Assembly (NCBI GenBank): GCA_905221605.1
Contig: CAJNDS010002365.1
Span: forward strand, 186,001 to 250,000
Direction: 5' to 3'
DNA length: 64,000 nt
Source: Symbiodinium natans
Lineage: Eukaryota; Sar; Dinophyceae; Suessiales; Symbiodiniaceae
In this document: piece by piece, positions 42,816-55,200 of the stretch
Layout of the letters: every line of letters starts with the position of its first letter
Position numbering within the stretch: the first letter of the stretch is position 1
Notes under the pieces: generated by a model
What the model was told of the DNA's origin: nothing
What the model saw: only the letters and a program-made list of their open reading frames with translations
The model's database searches: none
Translations under genes and position numbers: made by a program

Positions 42816-45800
42816 TTACGAGATCCTGAGGAACTTCTTGCGATTAAACTCTTCGTGGCGTACCGTGCAGTACTCAGTGAGGAGGCGAGCCACGTCGTCC
42901 CCAGCACCGTGGCCCAGGAAAGAAGTGGCCCCCTCACTGGCCACATCCAGGGGAGTTTCGCCGAAAACGGATTCCATAACAGGGTCCGCCCTGGCATCTA
43001 GAAGCATCTTCACCATACGAGGGTCCGCAGCAAGAGCTGCATAGTGCAGGGGGGTCTCGTGCATGGCATCGGTGGGGTCTGGTGGGAAGCCGTGGGACAG
43101 CAGCCGCCCCACCGCGGCGTAGGACTGTGCAGCAACCGCTTCATGCAACGTCGACTCCCCCAGTGTACCCTTGGCAAGCTCGGCGTTGATGCTGAAACCA
43201 GGGATTGAACATACCTCTTCAAGCTTAGCTAGTTCTTTGTCTCCGGATGCTGCCATTACCGAGACCAAGTGAAATGCAGCCCAACGCTGAAGCCGCCGTT
43301 GCAATCGTTGAACCCCTCTTCCGTTGTAACCCTGCCGGATGAAGGATAGGATATGGCATCTCTCTGATTCGCATGAGGCTGTCGTGCTCTCGATGTCCAC
43401 GTTAAAGACAGCCTCTGTTATCTCACGAGGTATGGATCCAAACTTCGAATGGCCATTCGGAAAGAGCTTCGTGCATGCCATAACACCAGAGGAGCAAGCA
43501 AAATAGATGGCCTGCCCAAGGCGGGCAGCGCACTCCAGCTGATATAATCTCCATGCCCGTGACATGCTCCACGGCTGTTTTGGTGGAACGGCGTCCTTGC
43601 AGTGAATGTAAACGCCCGTAGTCAGCAGCAACGATCGGCATTCACGTTGTGACTTGTCGACTATGAGCCGGTCATCTTCGAAATTGTTGTTCTTCCTATC
43701 ATCCTCTGGATGGTGTCCGCTCCTGGCCAGCAGACTCCACCAGAAGACTGCGGAATCTTTCAACAGCATCGCTTCAGCAAACCACTCGACAGAGGCCATG
43801 ATGTCTGCAAAGTACATGCATAGGTGGTAATCGATGAAGGTATCTGGAATCTGCGGCTCGTCAGCGATGAGCTCCACGTATGAACATCTCCTCTTCAAGG
43901 TCTCCTGCGGGTTGATGAAACTTTTGACAAGATTTTGTGACTTACGGAGTAGTGACTGACTACAGCACTAACACATTGAAGTCACAGATGCCGCAGCATC
44001 ATTTGACGTCTCCTTGAAAACGAAATGGTCCCTGACTTGTTCGGTCGTAATAGCCTCCCATGGAACCCCAGGCAAGCACCTGCCCATGGCCGTCCGAGCC
44101 TTGCGTGCAAATGTTCTGAGCTGGCCAAGGGTGATACCTCTCTCGCGCATCGCGGGCAGCTCGCAGCCCTTGCTCTTCCTGGACGTGCCAATGCGACCGA
44201 TCACTGAGACCCGGACATCCATGTTTAAGGCTTCGAAAGATTTGTGGTGCTTGATGAAGAGGCTATGCTCTTCTCGGCGCGCGTCACAGCTAGTGTCCAG
44301 TTGAGGTCGTCCATCAACCAGCACAAGATCGCCATGAGGCGTGCGATCGACTGTCAAGAGCCCGGCCTTCTCTGGAAGGCCAGAAATGAAGTTGAAAATC
44401 TGACGCCTGTAGGCTGCCTCAGAAGCTGCGCTGTCTCGCACATCCCATTGAGATATGGCGTCAACTATTGGCCCAGAGGACACGGCATTGGAGCCCACCA
44501 AGCCTGCAGAAGTGTAGAGCTCCAAATCCTTCTCCAGCAGTATTGTGTAGTGAAGCCTCGGACCCAAAAAAATCTGGAAGAACGCCCTTTCAGAACCTTT
44601 CAGCACACAGTAGTAAACTTAAGGGAGGCCATCAAAAGCCATCGCGCATGGACGGAAGCATGCAAGCGTACTGAGCAGAAACATGACGTAGAGGCACGCA
44701 GGCCAGCCTGACGCATGGAAGAAGCGAACGGGTGCGCACGCGTGCTCAAGCATGCACATGATGTGCGTGCACATGCATGCAGGTTGTGCTCGTTCCGCTA
44801 GCATGGCAGAATGTACGACGGGTTGGCATTGACTCGATTTGGCGCTCGCCATGTATAGGTGCAGCATCAGATCAGAGCCGCTCTGCACGGTGCGCTGCGA
44901 CGGGTGCAGGTTCGAACCTCACCAATCCACTCCATGCCGATTTCGGAAGAATGTCCCATGCCTTCGATCTCCGCCTCTGTCAAGGCCTCTCCCTTGCCCC
45001 CTGCCCCCTCCTCTTTGGATTTTTCAGGCCAGCCACTAGGGAACAACACAAACCGTGCAGTCCACCCTTCCTTTATTATCGGGGACTCGAGGCAATGTTG
45101 AGCTTATCGCGCACGATGTGTTGCGCGGAAAAGTAATGGCCAAACGCAAAGCAAAGTCTACACCCCCACCTAACCGTGCATGACGCAATGCTAAGGTGGA
45201 TTGCAATTGTGGCACATTCTTGCGCATTAGTTTTCCACCAGAGATATACACCTGCCACAGTGGGGGGGCGGAGCGAAATGAGCACTGCCACTGGCTCCAT
45301 GACCAACCCTGCCACTCAGAGCTCTTCCAATCGTGTGGCGATCCTGGATGTCCTGATATGAACGCGAGGGGCCCGCTTGGCTGTCACGGCCTCAAGGCGG
45401 GTGGTTCTCCCCATTCAGTCTCGCAACATGTCGAGCATCTGCGCATTGTTCCATCTCAAACATGTCTTGGCGAGCTTGCGCATTCTTCCCTTCGTCTTTC
45501 AGCGTTTTCGTCCCTTTAGACAAACTTATCAACCGCTGTTGTAGGCGGTACCGGCTATTCTCCTGCAGGTTGATCGGCAGGGTGCTTGCTCGTCACCCGT
45601 TTCTCTAGCTGGTGCGTTCGCAACGAGAAGTGCTCTGGAACTAGAGGCTACGGCTACGGCACACAACACAACCATGCTGTCAACCCCTTATATCCGGGAC
45701 TCGAGCCAACGTCAAGCACGTCGCACATGCTGTGTTGCGCGCAAAGTAATGTCAAATGCAAAGTAACAACCAATAACAACCACACCTTTCCCCCCCCCAC

Positions 45801-46640
45801 CCTTCCTGGCCGAACTTTCTCTTTGATCCCTGCAACCTGAGAACTCTAGAAAACCACGTCATATGTGGCATGGAACTCCAGACAGCACCAGCTTCTCCGA
45901 AGTGATCCAGCGTCGCGATCCACCATCAGAATAGTAGCCTCTGCAAACTCCACAGCCCTCACAAAGGGAGTGTCCACGATTCTGGCACCAAAATTCTCAC
46001 CGAACTGGTTGTTTGCGAACGTGCAGACCCAAAAGGTCGAGCAAATGCTCAGAGCGCGGTCATCTATGACTCTGTCGATGGCAGTCATGAAATCGCAGAA
46101 GCGGCCTTGTCAGAAACCGGACTATGTACATGACCGTACATAGGGGTTAGAGCTGTGCGGGCTGTGGCTCTGGGTCTATGGGTGGCTATGGTGTAACATG
46201 GGCCTCCCCACCAGTGGCTGACCATCAGCTGCGGGCGCTGTGGCACCGCGCTGACCAGCTCGGCCCAAGAGTAGCCCGCAAACTGGCCTGAGAAGTCACG
46301 CCAGGATGACTGGCGCACTGGCGCAGAGCTTGAGGATGCCTTTCGCATCTCGCGGAAGTGAATAATCGGCTTGATGACTTCATCTGTAACATCGTACAAA
46401 TTCAGATCGTGCCAATTGAGCCGCGTACCTCTGCCTGAGTCGGGTGACCTGTGTTTGGCATCGGAAGTGCGTCTGAGAAGCTTGGCTTTGCAAAGCCTCT
46501 GCAAAAAGGTCCGCAAATCAAACAGCTGCTTGATGGTTAAAGCCCGCTCTGCAACATCCGGAATACATATGTGATCTCGGTCTGACGGCCACGGGACAGG
46601 CATCTGCAATGGAAGCAAAGCTGCTGTCTGCTAAAGTAAA
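42816..46640 (-). CDS. Ankyrin-repeat protein with an SHWWG/WCCLE-type N-terminal domain, multi-exon
   Basis: N-terminal exon (about 46618-46195) ends in QLMVSHWWGG. The next exon (46105-45850) has STFWVCTFANNQFGENFG and AEATILMVDRDAGSLRRSWC, then CLEFH. This is a domain found in many alveolate and stramenopile proteins, with an SHWWGE-like entry and a WCxFE-like close. An exon at 44560-43975 follows (VDAISQWDVRDSAASEAAYR). The last exon (43898-42816) holds a second similar motif (SMSRAWRLYQLECAARLGQA) and about four ankyrin repeats (TLHEAVAAQSYAAVGRLLSH; ETPLHYAALAADPRMVKMLL). Joining 43968-44606 and 45846-46618 into one gene rests on domain order. An intron of about 1.2 kb (44610-45850) contains a pair of repeats. 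Probably a protein-interaction scaffold; no enzyme motif is certain. Confidence 0.7.
44880..45160. repeat. Dispersed repeat copy 1, possibly SINE-like
   Basis: 45045-45160 matches 45660-45775 imperfectly over about 110 bp (ACAACACAA..., GGGACTCGAG, TGTGTTGCGCG, AAAGTAATG). Upstream at 44905-44925 is GCAGGTTCGAACCTCACC, which resembles a tRNA B box. It lies in an intron of the ankyrin gene. Confidence 0.55.
45560..45800. repeat. Dispersed repeat copy 2 (pair with 44880-45160)
   Basis: Same orientation as copy 1. Retains CTGCAGGTTGATCGGCAGG at the position of copy 1's B-box-like motif, and ends near a C-rich run at 45789-45798. Confidence 0.55.
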
Positions 46641-47339
46641 CCACGCCGGATGATGTGGCTGATGATGCTGTATACTGAGACTACGGCTTAATTTGCAAAA
46701 GCTTGCGTGATCGCTTGATTCACAATGCAGTGAAAGATTGCTGCGCTGCATAATGGCGACATCAGCGAACTTACGTGAGTGAACTTCGCGTGGAGGGGTG
46801 GGTGCGGGAGGGAGAGAAGGACGGCCCTATGCCCATGCATCCAACCACCGGCAACCGAGCAGAAGAAAAGACCCAGCTGCAAGCCAAGTTGGGTGACTTA
46901 GCTGGATTCAACGATGTCGCAGTTTTGCATGAAACGGTCTCACGAATCACTGAATGCAATCGTTTGGGTGCTTCTGGGGCTTCGACAACTACCAGTAACA
47001 ATCCTCACTGCTCTGCGCAGCTTCGGCCCACAGCTTCCCTTACGCAGAAAGAACAGGGGATTTGCAGGATGGAACGACAAACGCTTCGAGTGTGAGAAAG
47101 GATAGGGCATAGGCTTCCAAGGGTTTATATGCTTATCGTCCCTCTTGGATTTCATTGCATTTCGGTGTTGAGCCTCACCCCCTTCTCCCCATGTGCTGAG
47201 TTTGATCCCCAGGAGTAGGAGCTGACAAGGGATGCAGAGCCCGGCACCCTTGCGCCATGTGTAGTGCCAATCAGGCACACTGCCGGGACGCCTCACCGAA
47301 CCAGCACTCTCTACGTCAAGCATCATGCGCAAAACTGCA
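46641..47339. other. No confident gene; expected 3' part of the O-GlcNAc transferase gene
   Basis: The C-terminal exons following the TTTTCE motif should fall here. A short minus segment near 47285-47240 (VPDWHYTWRKG) is a candidate. Nothing else recognised. Confidence 0.4.
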
Positions 47340-50300
47340 ATGGCACTTGGGCGACCACCCATGAAGAGTGACTCGCACGTGGTGGTGGTGTTGGAGTATG
47401 GGAAGGTGTCCAAAGCAAGGTCCACCTGCAGCAATCTGCGGACAGCAGCGAAGCCCAGTCACGCGCGGGGCTGAGACACGTGGCTGCTTCTGGATGTGAA
47501 AACATAGTCTGGCTAGGTATGTATGTGTATATACGTATATGTGTATTGGTGTATGTTCAATTTGCGATGGCCTGTCTACAGGACCTGAATTTCCAAATCT
47601 CCAAATTCCACATGCGCAAGGTCCTATGCAGCATAAGGACCCGCGGGCCCTCGCAAATTTGCAAATTTGGAGCAGTTCAGGTCCTGAAGACATAAGCCCT
47701 GGCAAATTTGGAACTTTGGAGCCTTCGGAGTTTTTGAAAACTTGGAGCCCGGATATTCTAGGACCTCATAAGTTGGGAGATTTGGAAATTCAGAGTCCAC
47801 CGTCATCCTGTAAATCTAGAACGGCACATGCATTTTTACATTTAATCTCTATCATCGACTTTAACTCAACTTACAGATGATAGTCAGGTATATCCATTGC
47901 ACCAGCATACAACAAATGGCCCATGGCTTTAAAAAATAACACATCTTCTCCTGTAGAGTTTGAAGGACAGCCGACGGGCCAATTGAGCTTCGGTGCTCGG
48001 GATGGCACTATTTTTGTCGTGGTGATTGCATATCAATGTAAAGATATTGTTAAAGTAGAAGTTGAACTCCGATGATAGTCATCAACTTATCCCAACTTTG
48101 CATTGTCAATGGGCTGGGCCATTCCCGACCTGTTAAATAGTAGCATGTTTTAAGAATTCAATGTCACTTCCAGGTATACTAACCAACCCACTTCCAGCGT
48201 TTGCATGTTATGCCTGGTTAGTAAGGGCATGATCCTATAAGGTCTATTCTATTCACTTTACAAACGAAGCCGCTTTCACAGTTCCAAGCCTTTTTTTTAT
48301 TGCAGCCTAACGAATATAACTAGCTCTGGCTACAACATGTAAAGCAAGCCCCAAATATAAAAGGCATGTTGATGGCGCAGCACAAGGACAACAAAAAATC
48401 GCGCAACGAAGTTAAACAAGACATACGAGAAAGCAGACACAAAACAAAGCACTGCAAAAGGCTCGAAGCTCGCGTTTGGGCGATGTGAACACGAGAAAAT
48501 ACTGCAAGCACAAGGTGTACTTACGCGGAAATAGCAACAGAGCAGAATTCTGATAGAATTATGCAGTTATCTTAGGTAAACATGCGAAACACATCGTGAA
48601 GTACAGGGCTTGGAGTAAGTACGAGAAGCAGAACGCACAAAGACACTTCTACTATACATATATATATATATAGTACTCGTCCTTTGGACACGCACACACA
48701 TACATACATTTGTTTGTATGCGACTTCAACATCAAAGCAAGCGCGACTCGCAGCGGAACTGTCTTCCGACGGCCTCGTTGTAGATGTTGAGATGCTCATA
48801 GGATGTGGGGGCAAGAGCCAGGAGCTTCAGCCTCGCAAAGGAGTAGCGGCTCGAGATGACTCAAGGGCTCTGACCTTGAAATGCGTGATTAGTTGTTTAA
48901 GTTGTTTACATCTTGCTTGCTCTTGCGATTTTGTGGTGCTTGAGGTCAGACTTGGCCACGCAGTGGAGGTGGCCCAAGGCCCATACTGTGAGGAAAGCAT
49001 GTCGAGACACATGTGCCATTTGCCACTGCCAGGCCTGTGCTCCTGGATGCCGTAGGCTTTAAACTTGTTAATGAAGGTGGCCTGGCGATAGCTGAATGGT
49101 GGCAGGATACGACTTCATACGCCCCACAGCAACCTGGTACTAACCTGGTGGCCTGCGCACATGGACCTGTGGCGTACTGGTATCCCTCCTCCCTTGCTCC
49201 GTCTGCCGGCCTGAATGTCTTGGGAATAGAAGCCCTTGTTCTTCACCAGCAGCCTGCTGTTTGGAACCTGTGGGGATACGGTCTTCAGGACCGGGGTCAA
49301 CGGCAGAGTGGACTGACGCGACAGAACAGTGCCCCTCCCAACCATGAAGCAGTCAAGAACAAACGCTTTGCCAATCTGGTGTATATCAGACAAAAACACA
49401 CACAAAAATCATCACCGAATGACAGGCCTCCTGCAGGCAGCGTGCCCAGAGTGCGACAACAGGGTCGCCCACCTTCGCGAGGCAACTGAAGCCTCAGTTC
49501 GGGGCTGCTGTAACAGAGCGCCCGTCAGGAAGCATACATGTGTGTTGGAGCCGACTGCACAAGCGCAGTCATCAGCCATCCTGGGAGAGACTGCCGTGCG
49601 AACGACTGCCATCAACTACTCCTCGTTCGTTCCATCATCTCACGGTAGAGCAAGTTCATCGTAAAGTGGAAGACAAGGGACGACATATTCAGCAACTAGA
49701 AGCCAAGTCAAAAAGTGCTAGAACGTAGGACGTCGTGACTTCTGGTTCCTGTGCACGATATCACAAACAACTTGTATCTGAGCATGACCTCAACACACCG
49801 GAGGCCAGGCACCAGATGCCGAGGGGCTTCCAAATGTTACGAAGCCGTTCCGCAAAGCTGGCAGGTCCCTGCCAGTGTGAACGTGGCATTTAGGACATGA
49901 TCACTCAAGTTGCTCCTGTCTCTGAACTCGCTGCATCTGAATCCGTCCAGCTCAAAGCTGAGGCTGTGGCTCCACATCCGGGACGCGGGATGGCGGAGTG
50001 TAGCAGAGAAAGCACCTGACATACTTCAGCGGACTGTAGGTGTGAATTCCATCTGCTGCGACGCATCGTGTGTGCAGCACACGAACATGTACACATATAT
50101 ACATATATACATATATACATATATACATATATACATATATACATATATACATATATACATACATACATATATACATATATACATATATACATATGTATAT
50201 ATATATACATATATAATAATTACCAGCACAATTGTTGTCAGCTCGCATCTACTATGGTCGAACGGACAATATCTAGTTGCAGCAGGTGTTGCGACACTCA

Positions 50301-51774
50301 AGATTTCAAATCTTTACATCATGCTCCTGCACAGAGGTCCCTTGTCCCTGGCCTCCCGCAAAGCCATGGAAAACCCAAAACAGGCACGAACTGAGGGCTG
50401 CACCCTGGGACGCGCACCAACTCCTCGCTAAAGGGCTGCTGGCTGTCGAGCCTGGGGATGGGGACTGGCTTCGGAAGCTTTTGGCGCTTGAGCACAGCTG
50501 CTGAGGCGGCTGCGGATCGACAATCTCATCGACCAGCCGGTAGTCAATTGTGCCCAACCTCAGCTGCACTGCACTGCATGAGACGAAACAAGGGCCCAGA
50601 CGCCCTCGCCTATGATTGGATTGTAAGTAAGTTTCACAAAACAAGCGCATCGCCCACACAATTTTTGTGAACAAGACAGCTTGAAATCAACACTTCGACG
50701 GTTCGAGTTGCTTTATAAAAAAAGACATCTCCAAGCCAGCGTGCAAGCGTGCAGCGAAAACGGTGCAGTGGAGAGCAGGGCCCGGGCCCCGTAGTGTTGT
50801 TGTAGCCAATGTAGGTCATCCTGGGGAACAGCAGCTCAGGGCTTTCAAGAGTCCTTTCTTGGAAGCCTCTGAGGAAAAGATCTGAAAAGTCTGATGAAAA
50901 GTCTGAGCTTTGCGCTGGACGGGTGCTGGCTTCCTTGGAGGTCTGTTTCTGTCAGGGGCATCTCTGCACTGATGGTGCAGATGCTTGTTCCGGCTCAATT
51001 TGATCTCTTTGGTCGTATCCTGGCTTCCCTTTTTGAAGCATTACTTCTTTCAGCCAAAGTTCAGTGCGATCACGTCCAAGCGGTTGTTGGCTGTATGTCC
51101 TGATCAGAAACGCAGAGTGGAGCTGAAGGCTGTAGCTACCCGTATGTAGCTGTAGTGGCGCGGCAGGGCAGGCCTCTGGCTTGACCATAACTGCAGGGAA
51201 CCGAATTCTATAAGGCCGTGGATTGGGGGGGAGTGGTATTTTCGAGTAGCATAAAGGACGCCATGGGCCTGCCAGCTCGATTAGGATGTCAATCTGATCG
51301 TCCCGGATGATCTCGGCCACCTGCGTTGGGGAGCTTAATAACCACTGGATACTTGTAGGGTCTGTAGGCTGTATGTAGGAAACAAATACGTAAACCACAC
51401 ACTTCTTGAAGCACATGAGGGCCATGAGGAGGCTCAAAGGGGCAGATTGCTGCCAGCCTCATGGGCACCCATGCCAGTCACCTTCTTCCACTGGTTGGGA
51501 GGCCTCAAAGATGGGTGGGGCTCGGGTAGCCCTGTCAGAACGGGGACTGCACATCACGGCTTCAATGAAAACTAAACACTGGGTGCTTCGATGGTGGCGC
51601 TCGGAGATACGCTGTTTGAAATGACTAGCAAACCTGTGAATGGCAATCAAGGAAACCCAACTCATGAGACTAAGGTTGGGACACTAAGGACTTGAACAGC
51701 TCAGTCTTGTCATCCTCGCGTGAGGAATTGTTGTAGACGAAGACGTCAAACTGCTCCTTAGTCACCATGCTCAT
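47340..51774 (-). CDS. O-GlcNAc transferase catalytic region (GT41), multi-exon, no TPR half seen
   Basis: Transfers N-acetylglucosamine to Ser/Thr of intracellular proteins. Short exons follow the GT41 order on the minus strand: 51774-51690 ([16 protein letters not shown]), 51345-51262 ([18 protein letters not shown]), 50960-50918 ([11 protein letters not shown]), 50822-50785 ([11 protein letters not shown]), 50565-50508 ([17 protein letters not shown]), 50455-50390 ([11 protein letters not shown]), 50033-49970 ([16 protein letters not shown]), 49282-49222 ([19 protein letters not shown]), 49085-49035 ([16 protein letters not shown]), 48830-48768 ([20 protein letters not shown]) and 47434-47358 ([20 protein letters not shown]). 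The last is the UDP-GlcNAc-binding signature. The FGSFN segment is poorly preserved near 49900-49960. No TPR repeats are found to the right before 52155. The Met at 51774 may be the real start or only an exon edge. Confidence 0.82.
50095..50215. repeat. ATATACAT microsatellite
   Basis: About 120 bp of 8-bp units in an O-GlcNAc transferase intron; same unit as at 31540-31690. Confidence 0.95.
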
Positions 51775-52117
51775 CGCTGATTTACCTAAAGGCTGCACAA
51801 GTGGTTGCACCAGCAAAGTACGAAGTACGAGCGGTCTTTGTCAGGCGAGCATAGGCACGGTATGCAACCCGGCAGGCGAGAATATGCCCACTTCACTACA
51901 GCGAGCGAAAGCGCAAGTGTTTACAACAGCCATTTGGCTGAGCAAAAGTCTTTTGCAGCTACAAAATGTGCAACGACGTGCAATGTACCTGGGCTCCGCG
52001 CAAGGTGTCAAAGCACAAATGGTATGGTGTCGGATCACGTCAACCGCTCAACTACGAGCAGCCATACCGGCTCGACGCAGCGCCCGGAATCGATGAGCCG
52101 GCCCCACCATATTTAAA

Positions 52118-52155
52118 ACAGGGCTTAGGGCTTAGGGTTTATAGGGTTTAGGGCA
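52118..52155 (+). repeat. Interstitial telomere-like tract
   Basis: GGGCTTAGGGCTTAGGGTTT followed by a TATAGGGTTTAGGG variant. It lies 49 bp from the stop of ATPase 1 and just 5' of the O-GlcNAc transferase exons. Confidence 0.85.
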
Positions 52156-52203
52156 CAAAAGTTGTGGGGTGTTTTTGACAGTAATTGTGCACCTCAGGAG
52201 GAC

Positions 52204-55200
52204 TCATTCATCCTCCGAGCCAGAACTGTCCGTCTCGTCGCCATCGGTTTGCCAGAAGCGCCGGGAGAGGATCGTGGTACCGAGCGCCAGCACCAGGACA
52301 AGGGTCGCTACATCCCCAACGACTGCCATCCACAGCTCGAATTTCCCGGCCAGTGCAAAACCCAACTCGACCACCTTGACCAAAAGCGGGAGGAAGACGT
52401 TCAGCTTCTCAATTAGAACTGCATATCGGCAGAGTCGGATGCACTGTGGCAGTCGGATCATCTTATCCGTGATCATGACCATGTCCGCCGTCTTGGCAGC
52501 CAAGGCCGCGCTGCGCTCGCCCATGGCAATGCCCACGGTGGCTGTTGCCAGGGCTTTGGAGTCGTTGATGCCGTCGCCCAGCATTAAGGATAAGCTCCCC
52601 TCCTCTTCCAACTCCTTGATCACCATAAACTTGTCCTCCGGTTTCATGGAGAAGTGGCAGGAGTCAGGATCAATCCCGACGGCCATGGCGACCGCCCTGC
52701 CAGACTGCTCCGCATCGCCTGTAAAAATTCGTGGCTCGCAGCCCAAGTCGCGCAGCTCCTTCAGGTCTAAACACACTGTGAAAGACCCTATGTATACATA
52801 CATACACACGTACATACATACCTACATACATATGTATATATATGTACATGAAGTGATCTGCAAAAAGGTTGTGAAGCACATCTAAACCGATGAACCCATG
52901 GAAAAAACTTGCATCTTTCCTCCACCATCTGGGCTGCATCCTCGCGAACGGTGTCGTTCAAGGCCAGGCCTAGAGTCAGCTCGTCGTTGACAACGACAGC
53001 AACGGCTGTGTCGCTCGGGTGCTGCTGCTGAAAGTTTGCGAACTGAGCGTGTGCGGTGGGCGTTGCATTCACAGCGTCGAGGACGCGCTTGTTCCCGACA
53101 AAAACTCTCACAAAAGAGGACTCCACTCGGACTCGGCCTTTGATTCCTACGCCCTCAACAACCCGGAACCCCTTGACTTCCGGCAACTCATTGTGCTCGT
53201 TAGCCTCACCAATGCAGCCCATGGCCTCGGAGACGATGGCCGCTGCGATTGGGTGTGCAGATTTCATCTCCAAGGCTGCTGCCAGCTTTAATGCATCTGC
53301 AGTGAGCGGGGTCTTGGAAAACCTTTCCTGAACACGAACACCGAATTCACCAGTCGTGAGCGTGCCTGTTTTATCCAGTCCAGCTGCTGTGACGCTTGGC
53401 AGCAGTTCCACGGTGTGTGGTCGCTTGATGAACAAGCCCTTTGTTGCCGCTGCTGCGATAGCGCAGGTGGTGGCTAACGGCGCGCCGATGACGATCGCAC
53501 AAGGACAAGCTGTAAGAAGGATCACCAGGCCCTTCATACTCCATGACCTATAGTCTTTGTCCGTCAAGAAGGGCACCAGGGTGGACACAATGAGCACGAT
53601 TGCCAGAACCAGGGGGGTCCAAACTGCCGCAAAGCGCTCAATGAAGATCTGTCTGCCCGTGCGTTGAAGCTGCGCTTCCTGCACCTGTTCCTTGCTGCGA
53701 GAATGTGTATGTGTGTCGTTTTTGCCATCCAACTAACTAAGACACGACGAAGCGAAACATCCGACCACTGACCGAGGTTCTTCCAGTTGGACAAGAGTGG
53801 AGTCTTCGGAATCCTTCTCTACGGTGATCTCCACGTAACCATTCAGCACAAGTGTTCCCGAAGTCATTTCGCTGCCCTCGGCTTCGTGTGCAGGCACTCA
53901 TTCCTAGAGACTTATAAAGCGATATACAGGCACTTCTTCGCTGGTGCCTCCTGGTGAACCGTCTCTTCCACCCTATAAGTCATATGGACAGCACGCAAAC
54001 TAGCAGAGGTCCTAAGTCACAAAAAGTATTCTTGTTGCAAGTATGCAATACATAAGGCACATGTCGAACCGTGAAGGAAATTGGGGAGAACCCCCGGCAG
54101 AATCCGAGAGTCGACGTGCTTCTCCACGGGCCGCGCCTCACCAGTGAGTGCGGCCTCCGGAGCTTTCAGAGACACGCGTTAAAAGGGTTTTGGGCCCCCC
54201 CTTAGAATAAGGGCCCATGGATCTCATGACTCGAAATTTGAAGTTAAGGCTTCAAGGCTTTGAAATCTTCAAAGGAGTCAGAGGCGGTCTTTCTGAAGTG
54301 CCAAGTTCGGAGTTCATGTAGCTGATCGCATTTCAAGCTTTACTTGCAAGAGCCGGGTCAGACGGGTGGCATTTAACAGGGGGAGTTCCTATCTCCTGGC
54401 CTCGGAGCACGATGCAGAGCCTCGAGTCACCTGCAACAGCCAGTGGCAAAAATAACAAAAAAAGGTGGATCATGGACCTCACAAAACTGCCCTCAGCCGC
54501 AAGATCCTGAATTCATGCTCCTTCAGTTCTCTCCATATCGGGCCTTGCCATCAGCAGGACATTCTTCACCGGGCCTGCCGAGAGCCGCACAACATACTGT
54601 AACCAGTCTGAGGTGATCTTCCTGCGGAATAAGACAGCTTACATGACTCACCTCAGGGTGATGACGTCGCCAACCTTCAGATCAGTTGTAGCAACGGACT
54701 TGCCGCTCGCGAGCGTCACCATCCGAATTGAAGAGAGCTGCATCACTGCTTTCAGAGATCTTGACACGCGATTTGTGGCCGTCATCTCGAGCACCTTTGC
54801 CAGGTTGAAGAGGATCACCACAAGAGCAGCGTCAAAGACCTCCCCCTGCGCTACTGCACCGACAGCGGCAATGATGACTAAGGTCGTGAGGTCGAGTTGG
54901 CATTTTGACAAAGTCCTGGCTGAGTCGACGATCAGCATGGGCAGACCGAGGAGAATCGCGGCAAAATAGCATGCCTGACCACCCACTTCGTGCCCGTGTG
55001 GCACTAGCACAGAACCGACGATGAAGAGGACACAAGCCTTGGCGCAGGAAAGGGTGTCTGCGCCAAAACAAAATGTTGAGCCTCGACTGAGGAGAATCAG
55101 AAGACCTCCGCGAATGTGTCACTGCCTGAATGTACCGACTCCAGTTCAGGAACCGTGTTCGTGGAGCAACACTTTTTAATTTGTCATGGGATGCTCTTGG

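Noticed and set aside
44905-44925. tRNA gene from the GGTTCGAACC B-box-like motif
   Set aside because: No acceptor stem, D arm or anticodon arm folds around it; kept only as a possible SINE feature.
49952-50301. Ile/Tyr-rich frames
   Set aside because: Translations of the ATATACAT microsatellite inside an intron.
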